This document shows positions 7,429-16,048 of a stretch of 64,000 nt of DNA, in pieces. The notes beneath the pieces were generated by a model that ran no database searches, was not told the origin of the DNA, and was given only the letters and a program-made list of their open reading frames with translations. Numbering within the stretch: the stretch's first letter is position 1; each line of letters begins with the position of its first letter. Source of the DNA: Bradyrhizobium diazoefficiens (GTDB taxonomy: Bacteria > Pseudomonadota > Alphaproteobacteria > Rhizobiales > Xanthobacteraceae); the NCBI RefSeq assembly GCF_016599855.1, contig NZ_CP067041.1:5208001-5272000 (forward strand), in the 5' to 3' direction. Made by a program: the position numbers and the translations under genes.

Positions 7429-9738
7429 CTATAGGCGATGGCGGCGATGGTGCTCGTTGATCGCGATCCAAACACGTTCTGGTGTCGCCGGCATGTCAAT
7501 GTGGTCGATCTTGTATTCGCGCCAGAGCGCGTCGACGATGGCGTTGACGACGGCCGGACAGGAGCCGATCGCGCCGGCCTCGCCCGCACCCTTCACGCCC
7601 ATCGGATTGGTCGTGCAGGGAATGTTGTTGGTCTCGAACACGAAGGAGGGGCCGTCCGCCGCACGCGGCAGCGCGTAGTCCATGTAGGTCGCGGTGATGA
7701 GCTGGCCATCGCCCGCGCCATAGACCACCTGCTCCATCAGCGCCTGGCCGATGCCCTGCATGGCGCCGCCATGCACCTGACCTGCGAGCAGCAGCGGATT
7801 GAGCGTCTTGCCGAAATCGTCGACGATCACGTAATTGACGATTTTGATGATGCCGGTGGCTGGATCGATCTCGACCTCCGCCAAATGCGTGCCGTTGGGA
7901 TAGGTTCCATCGGCGCTGGCGAACGTCGCGCTGCCGTTCAGCTTCGAGGAATCGGCGCTCGCGCGCTTGGCAAGATCGGCAAACGAGATCGAGCGGTCGG
8001 TGCCGGCGATACGGATAACGCCGTCGGTAATCTCGAGGTCGCCGGCGCTCGCTTCCAGCGCCTGCGCCGCGATCTCCTTCAGCTTGGTACCGAGCTCACG
8101 CGTGGCGCGTTCGACGCTGACGCCGCCTGACGGTATAGAGGCCGAGCCGCCGGTGCCGAGCCCGGTCGCGATCTCGGCGGTGTCGCCCTGGCGGACGTGC
8201 ACGCGCTCCGGCGCCAGGCCGAACTGCTCGGCGACGATCTGCGCATAGGCGGTCTGGTGGCCCTGCCCGCTCGACTGCGTGCCGATCAGGACGGTGACGT
8301 CGCCATTGGGATCGAGCCGCACATTGGCGGTCTCCTCGCCCATCACGCCGCAGACCTCGACATAGCTCGCAAGGCCGATGCCGCGGATCAGGCCGTTCTT
8401 CTTGGCCGCCTTGGCGCGCTTTCCAAACTCCTTCCACTCGGCGATCTCCATCGCGCGCTTGAGATGCGCGGCGAAATCGCCGGAATCGTAGACCTTGCCC
8501 GTGGCGGTCTTGTAGGGCAGCGCTTTCGGCTGGATGAAATTCTTGCGACGGATCGCATCCGGCGTCATGTCGAGTTTTCGCGCGCAGGCGTCGACGAGAC
8601 GCTCGATGACATAGGCCGCCTCCGGCCGGCCCGCGCCGCGATAGGCATCGACCGGCACGCTGTTGGTGAAGATGGTGCGCACGCGGCAGTGGAAGGCCTG
8701 GATGTCGTAGAGGCCCGGCAGCATGCCGGCGCCGCCATGCGGGATATATGGCCCGAAGGTCGAGAGATAGGCGCCCATGTCGCCCATCAGGTCGCAATCC
8801 ATCGCGAGGAATTTGCCGTCTTCAGTCAGGGCCATCTTCGCAGTGGTGACGTTATCGCGGCCCTGCGCGTCGCCCATGAAATGCTCGGAGCGGTCGGCCG
8901 CCCATTTCACCGCCTTCTTCAGTTTTCGTGCCGCGACTGCAAGGAGGGCGTATTCGCGATACGGGAACAGCTTTGTGCCAAAACCGCCGCCGACATCGGG
9001 GCAGATCACCCGCATCTTGTCGGTCGGGATGTTCAGCACGTTCTGGCAGAGGATATCGCGCAGGCGATGGCTGCCCTGGCTGCCGACCGTCAGCGTCAAA
9101 TGATCGGCCTTGGCGTCGTATTCGCAGACCGCCGCGCGCGTCTCCATGAAGCTTGCGACCACGCGCGGATTGACGATGGAGATCTCGGCCACCGCATGCG
9201 CTTTCGCGAACGCAGCTTCGGTCGCGGCCTTGTCGCCGATCGAGACGTCGAACAGGATGTTGCCGGGCTTGTCGGGCCAGACCTGCGGCGCGCCCTTCTT
9301 GACGGCGTTGACGACGCCGGTCACCGCCGGCAGCGGCGACCATTTGACGTCGATCGCCTCGATCGCGTCGCGGGCCTGGTCGATGGTCTCAGCGACGACG
9401 AAGGCGATGCAATCGCCGACATGGCGCACCTCGTCCTTGGCAAGGATCGGGTAAGGCGGTCCGGTGAACGGATCGGTCTCGAGATTGAACAGACACGGCA
9501 GATTGCCGAGATCCGCAACATCAGCCGCGGTCAGGATCAGCGCAACGCCGGGAAGTCCGTGGGCGCGGCTCGCATCGATGGTGTATGTGGCATGCGCATG
9601 AGGCGAGCGCAGCACCAGGCAGCGCAGCGCAGCCTGCGGCGCATAATCGTCGGTATAGCGGCCCTTGCCGCGGATGAGCGTGTCATCCTCCTTGCGCAGC
9701 ACGCTTTGGCCAACGCCGAACTTGATGGGAGCCGCCAT
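7429..9738 (-). CDS. Xanthine dehydrogenase family molybdopterin-binding subunit (form II CoxL)
   Basis: 769 residues, the full length of the large molybdenum subunit of the xanthine oxidase/CO dehydrogenase family. The N-terminal a/b hammerhead domain (about 20-130) is followed by the Moco-binding domain. The active-site loop reads AYRGAGR (365-371), the form II version; true aerobic CO dehydrogenases have AYxCSFR, so CO oxidation should not be assumed. GGGFGTK (250-256) and a C-terminal KGAGEAG with the catalytic Glu are present. The FAD and 2Fe-2S subunit genes that normally accompany it are absent nearby. The ATG at 9738 has a GGAAGAG ribosome-binding site. Confidence 0.9.
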   Translation of the reverse strand: MAAPIKFGVGQSVLRKEDDTLIRGKGRYTDDYAPQAALRCLVLRSPHAHATYTIDASRAHGLPGVALILTAADVADLGNLPCLFNLETDPFTGPPYPILAKDEVRHVGDCIAFVVAETIDQARDAIEAIDVKWSPLPAVTGVVNAVKKGAPQVWPDKPGNILFDVSIGDKAATEAAFAKAHAVAEISIVNPRVVASFMETRAAVCEYDAKADHLTLTVGSQGSHRLRDILCQNVLNIPTDKMRVICPDVGGGFGTKLFPYREYALLAVAARKLKKAVKWAADRSEHFMGDAQGRDNVTTAKMALTEDGKFLAMDCDLMGDMGAYLSTFGPYIPHGGAGMLPGLYDIQAFHCRVRTIFTNSVPVDAYRGAGRPEAAYVIERLVDACARKLDMTPDAIRRKNFIQPKALPYKTATGKVYDSGDFAAHLKRAMEIAEWKEFGKRAKAAKKNGLIRGIGLASYVEVCGVMGEETANVRLDPNGDVTVLIGTQSSGQGHQTAYAQIVAEQFGLAPERVHVRQGDTAEIATGLGTGGSASIPSGGVSVERATRELGTKLKEIAAQALEASAGDLEITDGVIRIAGTDRSISFADLAKRASADSSKLNGSATFASADGTYPNGTHLAEVEIDPATGIIKIVNYVIVDDFGKTLNPLLLAGQVHGGAMQGIGQALMEQVVYGAGDGQLITATYMDYALPRAADGPSFVFETNNIPCTTNPMGVKGAGEAGAIGSCPAVVNAIVDALWREYKIDHIDMPATPERVWIAINEHHRRHRL

Positions 9739-9876
9739 TTTTCTCTTCCCGTTCTCATGGTTGTTTTGCTGGCATATTGCCGTGGAAAAACCGGCAGTGC
9801 AAACGGGTTTAGGCAGGCACATGGGTCGCAAGCAAGGAACGCGCCGCGCACCCGTCGCCATGCCGTCTAGATTGCG

Positions 9877-9945
9877 CCGCGAAACAAGACCTCATCCTGA
9901 GCAGCCCGCTAAAAGCGGGCGTCTCGAAGGATTGGCCGCGAAGAC
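9877..9945. repeat. Dispersed palindromic repeat, family C
   Basis: This copy has CCGCGAAACAAGACCTCATC, then the hairpin GCCCGCT-AAA-AGCGGGC (9904-9920), then GTCTCGAAGGAT. A shorter relative lies at 3421-3475. It sits in the 230-base gap between the CoxL and DUF1127 genes. Confidence 0.6.
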
Positions 9946-9970
9946 GCAGTCCACCAATCCTCTTGACAAG

Positions 9971-10246
9971 TTACATCCCACCGCGCCCCCATGGATCCAT
10001 CGCGCGATCTCTCAGCCTCTCGATAGCGCGTTCAGGCGTGAAGTAGTCGATCTCACCGCGCGTCAGGCCGATATCCATGAGCTCCCTGTCACTCAGGTCC
10101 TGCAAGGTGACTCGCTGGCCCTGGCGCCGCTGCTGAAACGCACGCCAGTATCGCTTGAGCAAGCTCAAGACGATGGAGCGGTCGAGGCCGCGCTTGGCTG
10201 CGCCGACCTCCATCTCGGATGTGATGTTCGTCAGTTGTGGTGGCAT
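9971..10246 (-). CDS. DUF1127 domain protein
   Basis: 91 residues. The C-terminal half carries the DUF1127 signature RVTLQDLSDRELMDIGLTRG followed by EIDY. Short DUF1127 proteins in Rhizobiales and Rhodobacterales have been linked to RNA interactions and to phosphate and carbon metabolism; whether that holds for this 91-residue form is unknown. AGGAG lies 6 bases before the ATG at 10246. A stem-loop at 10284-10318 ends transcription just upstream, so the gene probably has its own promoter in the few tens of bases between. Confidence 0.85.
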   Translation of the reverse strand: MPPQLTNITSEMEVGAAKRGLDRSIVLSLLKRYWRAFQQRRQGQRVTLQDLSDRELMDIGLTRGEIDYFTPERAIERLRDRAMDPWGRGGM

Positions 10247-10283
10247 CGCACGCTCCTGCTGTTGTGCCGGCAGGGAGCGTGGC

Positions 10284-10318
10284 CAAACAAAAGGCCCCGT
10301 CCGATGCCGGCGGGGCCT
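10284..10318 (-). terminator. Intrinsic terminator on the minus strand
   Basis: Read on the minus strand, AGGCCCCG pairs with CGGGGCCT around an 11-base loop and is followed by TTTTGTTTGG. It lies about 190 bases past the murJ stop codon and just before the DUF1127 gene, so it probably ends the murJ transcript. Confidence 0.65.
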
Positions 10319-10507
10319 GGTGGAAAAGATGTCGTCGAATTGCTAGCGCACGACTCCTTCCACGGCCCAGCCGAAGCGGGTCATGTGGTTGAAGGCTACT
10401 TTGCGCGAGCATTTGATCATGAGAAGCTCACTAGCACGGCGATCGCACAAAATCAAGGGATGTGCGGAGCTCTGTTGCACCCTGCAGGCGAGCCCCTTTG
10501 CGCCGCT

Positions 10508-12034
10508 CTAACCGCGCACCAGCGAGACCAGCCAGCTGCGGCCGAACAATGCGAGGATCACCAGCGCATAGACGATCGTGCCTCCGGCCGCCAACAGGAG
10601 CAGCGTCAATTCGTCCCGGAAGTGCATCGCGCGCAGCGAAGAACCGCCAAAACGCGCAATTAGCCAGAAGGCGGCGGACAGGATTATCCCGGTCACTAGG
10701 AATTTGGCGAGCGACAGCAGCCAGGCGCGGTCCAGCGCAAGAAAGCCGCGCCGCACGGCGAAGAAGAGCACCAGCAGCAGATTGGTCCAGACACCGACGG
10801 CGGTCGCCAGCGCCAGGCCGATCTGGGCCAGCGAGCCCATCAGTGCGAGTTTCAACGCAACATTGACCGCGATACCCGACAGCGAGGCACGAACCGGGGT
10901 CGCCGTGTCCTTGCGCGCGTAGAACGTTGCGACCGCGCTGCGGATCAGCACAAAGGGAATCAGGCCGATGGCATAGGCCGCGAGTGTGCCGCCGGCGGCG
11001 ACGGCGTCGGCCTTCGAGAACGCACCGCGGGCGAACAGCGCGCGCATGATCTCATCGGGCACGGTGAGAAACGCCGCGACAAAGGGCACCGAGAACAGCA
11101 GCGTGAAATCGAAGGCGCGGCGCTGCGCCTTCATCGCACCGTCATGATCGTTGGCCGTGATCCGCCGCGACATCTCCGGCAGCAGCACGGTGCCGATCGC
11201 AATGCCGATCACGCCGATCGGGAGCTGGTTGAGGCGATCGGCGTAATACAGCGCCGACAGCGCGCCGGCGGGGAGGAAGGTCGCGATGATGGTGTCGGCG
11301 AACAGCGCGACCTGCGTGCCCATCGAACCCAACGTCGCAGGCCCGAGCGCCCTGAAGAAGGCACGGACATCCTCATCGAGCCTCAGCGGCGCAAAGCGCG
11401 GCAGACCGCCATGGCGGGCGAGATCGCCGGCAAGCAGGAAATATTGCATAAAGCCGGAGATCAGGACGCCCCAGGCGGCAGCGTGGCCCGCGGTCGGAAA
11501 CCAGGCGGCGAGCGCCAACGTCATCATCATCGCGACATTGAGGAAGATCGACGCGGCCGCGGCGCTGGCGAAGCGCTGCATCACGTTGAGCATGCCGCCA
11601 TAGAGCGTCACCAGCGTGATCAGCAGCAGATAGGGAAAGGTGATCCGGGTCAGCTCGATCGCGAGCTTGCGCTGCTCGGCGTCATCGGAAAAGCCGGGCG
11701 CCAGGATGCTCATGGCCTGCGGCATGAACAGCCAGGCGACGATCAGCAGCACGACCTGCGAGGCCAAGAGCAGCGTGAAAATGCGGTCGGCGAACAGCCG
11801 TGCCGCCCCCTCCCCCTTCTCGCCGTGGACATGGGCATAGGCCGGCACCCAGGCCGCGTTGAAAGCGCCCTCGGCGAAGATCGCGCGGAAATGATTGGGC
11901 AGCCGCAGCGCCACGAAAAAAGCGTCGGCCACGGGGCCGGCACCGAGGATCGCCGCGAGCATGATGTCGCGGGCAAATCCCGTCAGCCGCGAGAGCAGCG
12001 TGTAACCACCGACCGTGAAGATGCGTCCGAGCAT
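10508..12034 (-). CDS. murJ: Lipid II flippase MurJ
   Basis: 508 residues and strongly hydrophobic, consistent with the 14 membrane helices of the MOP-superfamily flippase that moves lipid II across the inner membrane for peptidoglycan synthesis. The start VGGYTLLSRLTGFARDIMLA, followed by LGAGPVADAFFVALRLPNHFR with the functional Arg, and FAEGAFNAAWVPAY are diagnostic. The whole ORF is kept because its N-terminus matches the family directly. It lies downstream of the aminotransferase gene, separated by a palindromic repeat. Confidence 0.95.
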   Translation of the reverse strand: MLGRIFTVGGYTLLSRLTGFARDIMLAAILGAGPVADAFFVALRLPNHFRAIFAEGAFNAAWVPAYAHVHGEKGEGAARLFADRIFTLLLASQVVLLIVAWLFMPQAMSILAPGFSDDAEQRKLAIELTRITFPYLLLITLVTLYGGMLNVMQRFASAAAASIFLNVAMMMTLALAAWFPTAGHAAAWGVLISGFMQYFLLAGDLARHGGLPRFAPLRLDEDVRAFFRALGPATLGSMGTQVALFADTIIATFLPAGALSALYYADRLNQLPIGVIGIAIGTVLLPEMSRRITANDHDGAMKAQRRAFDFTLLFSVPFVAAFLTVPDEIMRALFARGAFSKADAVAAGGTLAAYAIGLIPFVLIRSAVATFYARKDTATPVRASLSGIAVNVALKLALMGSLAQIGLALATAVGVWTNLLLVLFFAVRRGFLALDRAWLLSLAKFLVTGIILSAAFWLIARFGGSSLRAMHFRDELTLLLLAAGGTIVYALVILALFGRSWLVSLVRG

Positions 12035-12090
12035 GCGCCTGTTTTAGAGCATGCCGCGCTTAGGTCTAGGTGCAAGCCGCGGCGGAGGTG

Positions 12091-12217
12091 CGCTCCCTCC
12101 CCCGCTTGCGGGGGAGGGTTGGGGAGAGGGTTGTCTCCGCGCGCGAGCCCCCAAGAGGAAAGAGCCCTCACCCGGATCGCTTACGCGATCCGACCTCTCC
12201 CGCAAGCGGGAGAGGTG
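12091..12217. repeat. Dispersed double-hairpin repeat, family A, copy 1
   Basis: The element contains CCCCCGCTTGCGGGGG, a GGGTTGGGGAGAGGG block, a variable middle, GCCCTCACCCGGATCGC with its own palindrome, and CTCTCCCGCAAGCGGGAGAG at the end. The second copy is at 52371-52490. Both are intergenic; here it separates murJ from the aminotransferase gene. Confidence 0.85.
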
Positions 12218-12244
12218 AAGCAACACCGCGGCAGAACAGCGAAA

Positions 12245-13432
12245 TCAGCCCGAAACCGCGCCGCGGACGGCGGCGATGACCCGCTCCTGGTCGGCTTCCG
12301 TCAGATAGGCGTGCATCGGCAGGCTGATGACGTCCTGCGACAGGCTTTCGCAAGCAGGCAGGCCGCCATCGGCGACCGGATACTGCTTGTAGGCGGTCTG
12401 CTGATGCATCGACTTGCCGTAATAGATCGCGGTCGGCACGCCCTGGGCCTTAAGCGCGGCGGCGAAGCCGTCGCGGTCGGTGCCCTCAGGCAGACGGATG
12501 GTGTATTGCGCCCAGACCGAGGTATTGCCGGGCGCAAGGCGCGGCACGGTGACGACGTTGCTCAGCCCTCGCGCGTAGCGCTCCGCGACCTTGTTGCGGG
12601 CGGAGATCTCGTCGTCGAAGATCTTCAGCTTCTCGATCAGGATCGCGGCCTGCATGGTGTCGAGCCGGCCGGTCAGGCCGAGGCGGACGTTGTCGTATTT
12701 GTCGATGCCCTGCCCGTGCACGCGGATGCTGCGCAGCTTGGCTGCGAGCTCGTCGTCATCGGTCAGAATCGCGCCGCCGTCGCCGAAACAGCCGAGCGGC
12801 TTTGCCGGGAAGAAGCTGGTCGCGGTGGCAAGCCCGAAGGTGCCGAGCTTGCGGCCCTTGTAGCTCGCGCCAAATCCTTGCGCGGCGTCGTCGAGCACGA
12901 ACAGGCCTTCCTCCCGGGCGATCTCGGCAATGGAATCGTGGTCGGCCGGCTGCCCGAACAGATCGACCGGAATGACCGCGACCGGCTTCAGGCCGGCCTT
13001 GCGCGCGGTCGCGATGCCGCGCTTGAGCGACTCCGGGCTCATGTTGAAGGTCGCTTCATCGACGTCGACGTAGACAGGCGTCGCGCCGGTCCGCGCCACC
13101 GGGGACGCGGTCGCGATGAAGGTGAAGGACGGACACAGCACGGCATCGCCGGGCCCGACATTCTTCGCCATCATCACCATCAGGATGGCGTCGGTGCCGC
13201 TGGCGCAGGCGATGACGTGCTTGGCGCCTGAATAGGCCGCGAGCTGCTTCTCGAGCTCGAAGACCTCGGGGCCGTTGACGAACTGGCAATGGTCGAGCAC
13301 GCGCTTGACGGCGGCATCGAGCGAGGTGCCGAGTCGGCGGCGCTGCGAGCTGACATCGATGAAGGGAATGGGTTCGCAACGCAGATGCTGGTTCATGGCC
13401 TGGTTCTTGGCGCCTTCTTGCGTGGTCGACAT
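12245..13432 (-). CDS. DegT/DnrJ/EryC1/StrS family sugar aminotransferase (WbpE/WlbC-like)
   Basis: 395 residues. A PLP-dependent aminotransferase that converts a keto group of a nucleotide sugar into an amine. Lys211 in FFPAKPLGCFGDGG is the PLP lysine, and Asp181 in VLDDAAQGFGA holds the cofactor ring. FVNGPEVFELEKQL near residue 51 matches the subgroup acting on UDP-3-keto-GlcNAcA (WbpE, WlbC). The next gene upstream, ending 10 bases before this start, is an oxidoreductase of the type that makes such 3-keto sugars, which supports the assignment. The matching acetyltransferase and UDP-GlcNAc 6-dehydrogenase are not in the window. An alternative ATG is at 13396. Confidence 0.88.
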   Translation of the reverse strand: MSTTQEGAKNQAMNQHLRCEPIPFIDVSSQRRRLGTSLDAAVKRVLDHCQFVNGPEVFELEKQLAAYSGAKHVIACASGTDAILMVMMAKNVGPGDAVLCPSFTFIATASPVARTGATPVYVDVDEATFNMSPESLKRGIATARKAGLKPVAVIPVDLFGQPADHDSIAEIAREEGLFVLDDAAQGFGASYKGRKLGTFGLATATSFFPAKPLGCFGDGGAILTDDDELAAKLRSIRVHGQGIDKYDNVRLGLTGRLDTMQAAILIEKLKIFDDEISARNKVAERYARGLSNVVTVPRLAPGNTSVWAQYTIRLPEGTDRDGFAAALKAQGVPTAIYYGKSMHQQTAYKQYPVADGGLPACESLSQDVISLPMHAYLTEADQERVIAAVRGAVSG

Positions 13433-13442
13433 GGAAAGGGTT

Positions 13443-14447
13443 TTAGCCGGCGACGCGGCGCGGGCCCTTGCGGACGGACGACGTGGCCGCGGGCCGCGAC
13501 GGCGTTTCGAGGCACTGCGTCGCGATCTCGAGGCTGGCGACGCCTTCGTCGCCGGTGACCGCCGGAATCTCGCCGTTGCGCACGGCCTTGAGGAAGGCGA
13601 TCAGCTCAGCGCGGAGCGGCTCGTCATGGCCGACCGGCAGATGCCGCATCGAATAGCTGCCGTCCGGCTTGAAGCCGAAGCATTCGGTGACCTGGCGCGT
13701 CAAGAGATCGCCCATCACATATTTGCCGCGGGTCGCGACCGTGACGCTGCGCGCCTTGAACGGGGTCAGCCAGTTGGTGTTGATATGCGCGAGCACGCCA
13801 TTGGCGGTGCGGAACTGGAGCAGCGCAATGTCCTCGCGCTCGGCGACCGCGCTCGATAGCTGCGGCTGCACTTCGACGATATCGGATTCGGTGAACCAGC
13901 GGATCAGATCGATGTCGTGCACGGCGAGATCGATGACGACGCCGACATTGGACATGCGCGGCGGGAACGGACCGACGCGCGTGATCGCGATCGATAGGAT
14001 GTCCTCGCCCGCGATCGCCTGCTTGACCGCGGCGACCGCCGGATTGAAGCGTTCGACATGACCGATCATCAGCGTCACGCCGGCCTTTTGCGCGGCGGTG
14101 ACGATCTCGCGGCCTTCGGCCACCGTGGATGCGATCGGCTTCTCCACCAGCACGTGGATGTTCTTGGCGATGCACGCGAGCGCGACCTCGTGATGCAGAT
14201 GGGTCGGCGCCGCGATGGTGACCGCATCGACGCCCTCAGTGAAGAGTTGGTCGAGCGTCTCGAAGCTCGCGCAATCGGCAAGCTCCGTCGCGCGCGCACG
14301 ATGCGCCGGCGAAGGATCGACCACACCGACCAGGTTGACGCCGGGCAAGCCCGCGAGCACGCGCGCGTGGTTGCTGCCCATCACGCCAGCACCGATGACG
14401 CCGACGCGCAAGCCGGCCTTTGCCGGTGCAAAGCTATTGGAACTCAT
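13443..14447 (-). CDS. Gfo/Idh/MocA family oxidoreductase (WbpB/WlbA-like)
   Basis: 334 residues. The N-terminal Rossmann fold starts with GVIGAGVMGSNHARVL, and the family motif VEKPIA with its catalytic Lys lies at about 100. The C-terminal alpha/beta domain follows. Members oxidise sugars with NAD. Given the aminotransferase gene immediately downstream and the LPS context, the likely job is 3-oxidation of UDP-GlcNAcA or a related sugar ahead of transamination. The ATG at 14447 fits the family; the 26 residues available upstream do not. Confidence 0.85.
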   Translation of the reverse strand: MSSNSFAPAKAGLRVGVIGAGVMGSNHARVLAGLPGVNLVGVVDPSPAHRARATELADCASFETLDQLFTEGVDAVTIAAPTHLHHEVALACIAKNIHVLVEKPIASTVAEGREIVTAAQKAGVTLMIGHVERFNPAVAAVKQAIAGEDILSIAITRVGPFPPRMSNVGVVIDLAVHDIDLIRWFTESDIVEVQPQLSSAVAEREDIALLQFRTANGVLAHINTNWLTPFKARSVTVATRGKYVMGDLLTRQVTECFGFKPDGSYSMRHLPVGHDEPLRAELIAFLKAVRNGEIPAVTGDEGVASLEIATQCLETPSRPAATSSVRKGPRRVAG

Positions 14448-14628
14448 CTGATCGAACCCCGATTCAACGCAAATCCCCGGGCCGCTTCTAGCACGGGTGC
14501 CACATTTGTGGCGAATGTCGGCCAAACTGCCCGGACACGATTTGATTCAAAAAGTTACACGTTCCCCGGGCCTTAGCGTCAAAAGGGAGCGCCTTTTGGC
14601 CCGGATTGCGTGATTCGGAGTTTGCTGG

Positions 14629-16047
14629 TTACGACCTTTGATAGTCGTCTTCAATCCGGATGATGTCGTCTTCCCCGAGATAGGAGCCGGTCTGGACCTC
14701 GATCAGTTCCAGCATGATCTTGCCGGGATTCTCCATCCGGTGCACGGCGCCCATCGGGATGTAGATCGACTCGTTCTCGTGCACCACCTTCACGGTCTCG
14801 TTGACGGTGACGCGCGCCGCACCGCGGACCACGATCCAGTGCTCGGCGCGGTGATGGTGCTTCTGCAGCGACAGACGCCCGCCCGGCTTCACCACGATGC
14901 GCTTGACCTGATGGCGTTCGCCATTGTCGACCGACTGATAGCTGCCCCAGGGCCGATGCACCCTAAGATGCTCCTCGGTGACCTTCGGCGCGACCGCCTT
15001 CAGCTTCGTCACGAGGCGCTTCAGGCCGTTGGCATCCTTCTGGCGCGAGACCAGCACCGCGTCGGCGGTCGCGACGACGACGAGGTCGTCGACGCCTTCG
15101 AGCGCAACCAGCGCATGATCGGTCGTGACGTTGCAGTTGCGCGAATCCTCGAACACCGCGGTGCCGTGCACCGCGTTGCCTTGCGGATCCTTGTCGGACA
15201 GCTCCCACACGGCGCGCCAGGAGCCGACATCGGACCAGCCGCAGGACACCGGCACGACCGCTGCGCGCGAGGTCTTTTCCATCACCGCATAGTCGATCGA
15301 GATCGCCTTCGCCGCGCCGAACGCCTCGGGCTCCAGCGTAACGAAGCCGAGATCGCGCCCCGCGCTGGCAACCGCGTTGGACACGGCCTCCACGCTCGCC
15401 GCGTCAAGCTTGCGATATTCGTCGAGCAGCAGGGCCGCGGGAAACATGAAGTTGCCGCTGTTCCAGAGATAGCCCGAATTGACGTAGTCGGCGGCCTTCA
15501 CCGCATCAGGCTTCTCGACGAAGCGCGCGACCGCGTGCACCTCGCCGGAGATCACTTCACCCGGGCTGATATAGCCGTATTCGGTCGCCGGCCGCTCCGG
15601 CTTGACGCCGAAGGTGACAATGCGTCCCGTGCTTGCGGCAGCGAGGCCCTCGCGGCAGGCCGCGACGAAGGCGGCCTTGTCCTGCACCACATGATCGGCG
15701 GCGAGCGCCAGCACGATCGCTTCACTGCTGCGGTTCTGCGCGAACGCCGCGCCGGCGGCGATCGCGGGGCCGGAGTCGCGCCGCATCGGCTCGAGGATCA
15801 CGTCGGCCTCGATGCCGATCTCGGCGAGCTGCTCCAGCACCATGAAGCGGTAGGAGGCGTTGGTGATGACGATCGGGCGATCGAACAGCGCGGCGTCGGA
15901 GACGCGCAGCAGCGTGTCCTGGAAGGTCGAGCGCGCGCCGAACAGCGGCAGGAACTGCTTCGGCCGCACCTCGCGCGAAGCCGGCCACAGCCGCGTGCCG
16001 GCACCGCCGCACATGATCAGGGGGATAATGCGTTTGTCCATCGTCAT
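14629..16047 (-). CDS. manC: Mannose-1-phosphate guanylyltransferase / mannose-6-phosphate isomerase
   Basis: 472 residues, the length of the bifunctional type II enzymes (ManC, XanB, CpsB). The nucleotidyltransferase signature is MCGGAGTRLWPASR plus RPKQF near the start, and the C-terminal cupin domain (about 350-470) carries the isomerase motif region RPWGSYQ through GGRLSLQKHHHRAEHW. It makes GDP-mannose for O-chain and core sugars. AAGG lies 6 bases before the ATG at 16047, one base beyond the stop of lpsL, so the two genes are very likely cotranscribed. Confidence 0.93.
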   Translation of the reverse strand: MTMDKRIIPLIMCGGAGTRLWPASREVRPKQFLPLFGARSTFQDTLLRVSDAALFDRPIVITNASYRFMVLEQLAEIGIEADVILEPMRRDSGPAIAAGAAFAQNRSSEAIVLALAADHVVQDKAAFVAACREGLAAASTGRIVTFGVKPERPATEYGYISPGEVISGEVHAVARFVEKPDAVKAADYVNSGYLWNSGNFMFPAALLLDEYRKLDAASVEAVSNAVASAGRDLGFVTLEPEAFGAAKAISIDYAVMEKTSRAAVVPVSCGWSDVGSWRAVWELSDKDPQGNAVHGTAVFEDSRNCNVTTDHALVALEGVDDLVVVATADAVLVSRQKDANGLKRLVTKLKAVAPKVTEEHLRVHRPWGSYQSVDNGERHQVKRIVVKPGGRLSLQKHHHRAEHWIVVRGAARVTVNETVKVVHENESIYIPMGAVHRMENPGKIMLELIEVQTGSYLGEDDIIRIEDDYQRS

Positions 16048-16048
16048 T

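Noticed and set aside
8197..9870. A 557-codon plus-strand frame opposite the CoxL gene
   Set aside because: Antisense shadow of a full-length conserved protein; no domain pattern and no ribosome-binding site.
11144..13231. A 695-codon open frame on the plus strand across murJ and the aminotransferase gene
   Set aside because: It lies antisense to two clearly identified genes, crosses a palindromic repeat, has Arg/His-rich composition typical of antisense GC-rich DNA and matches no family.
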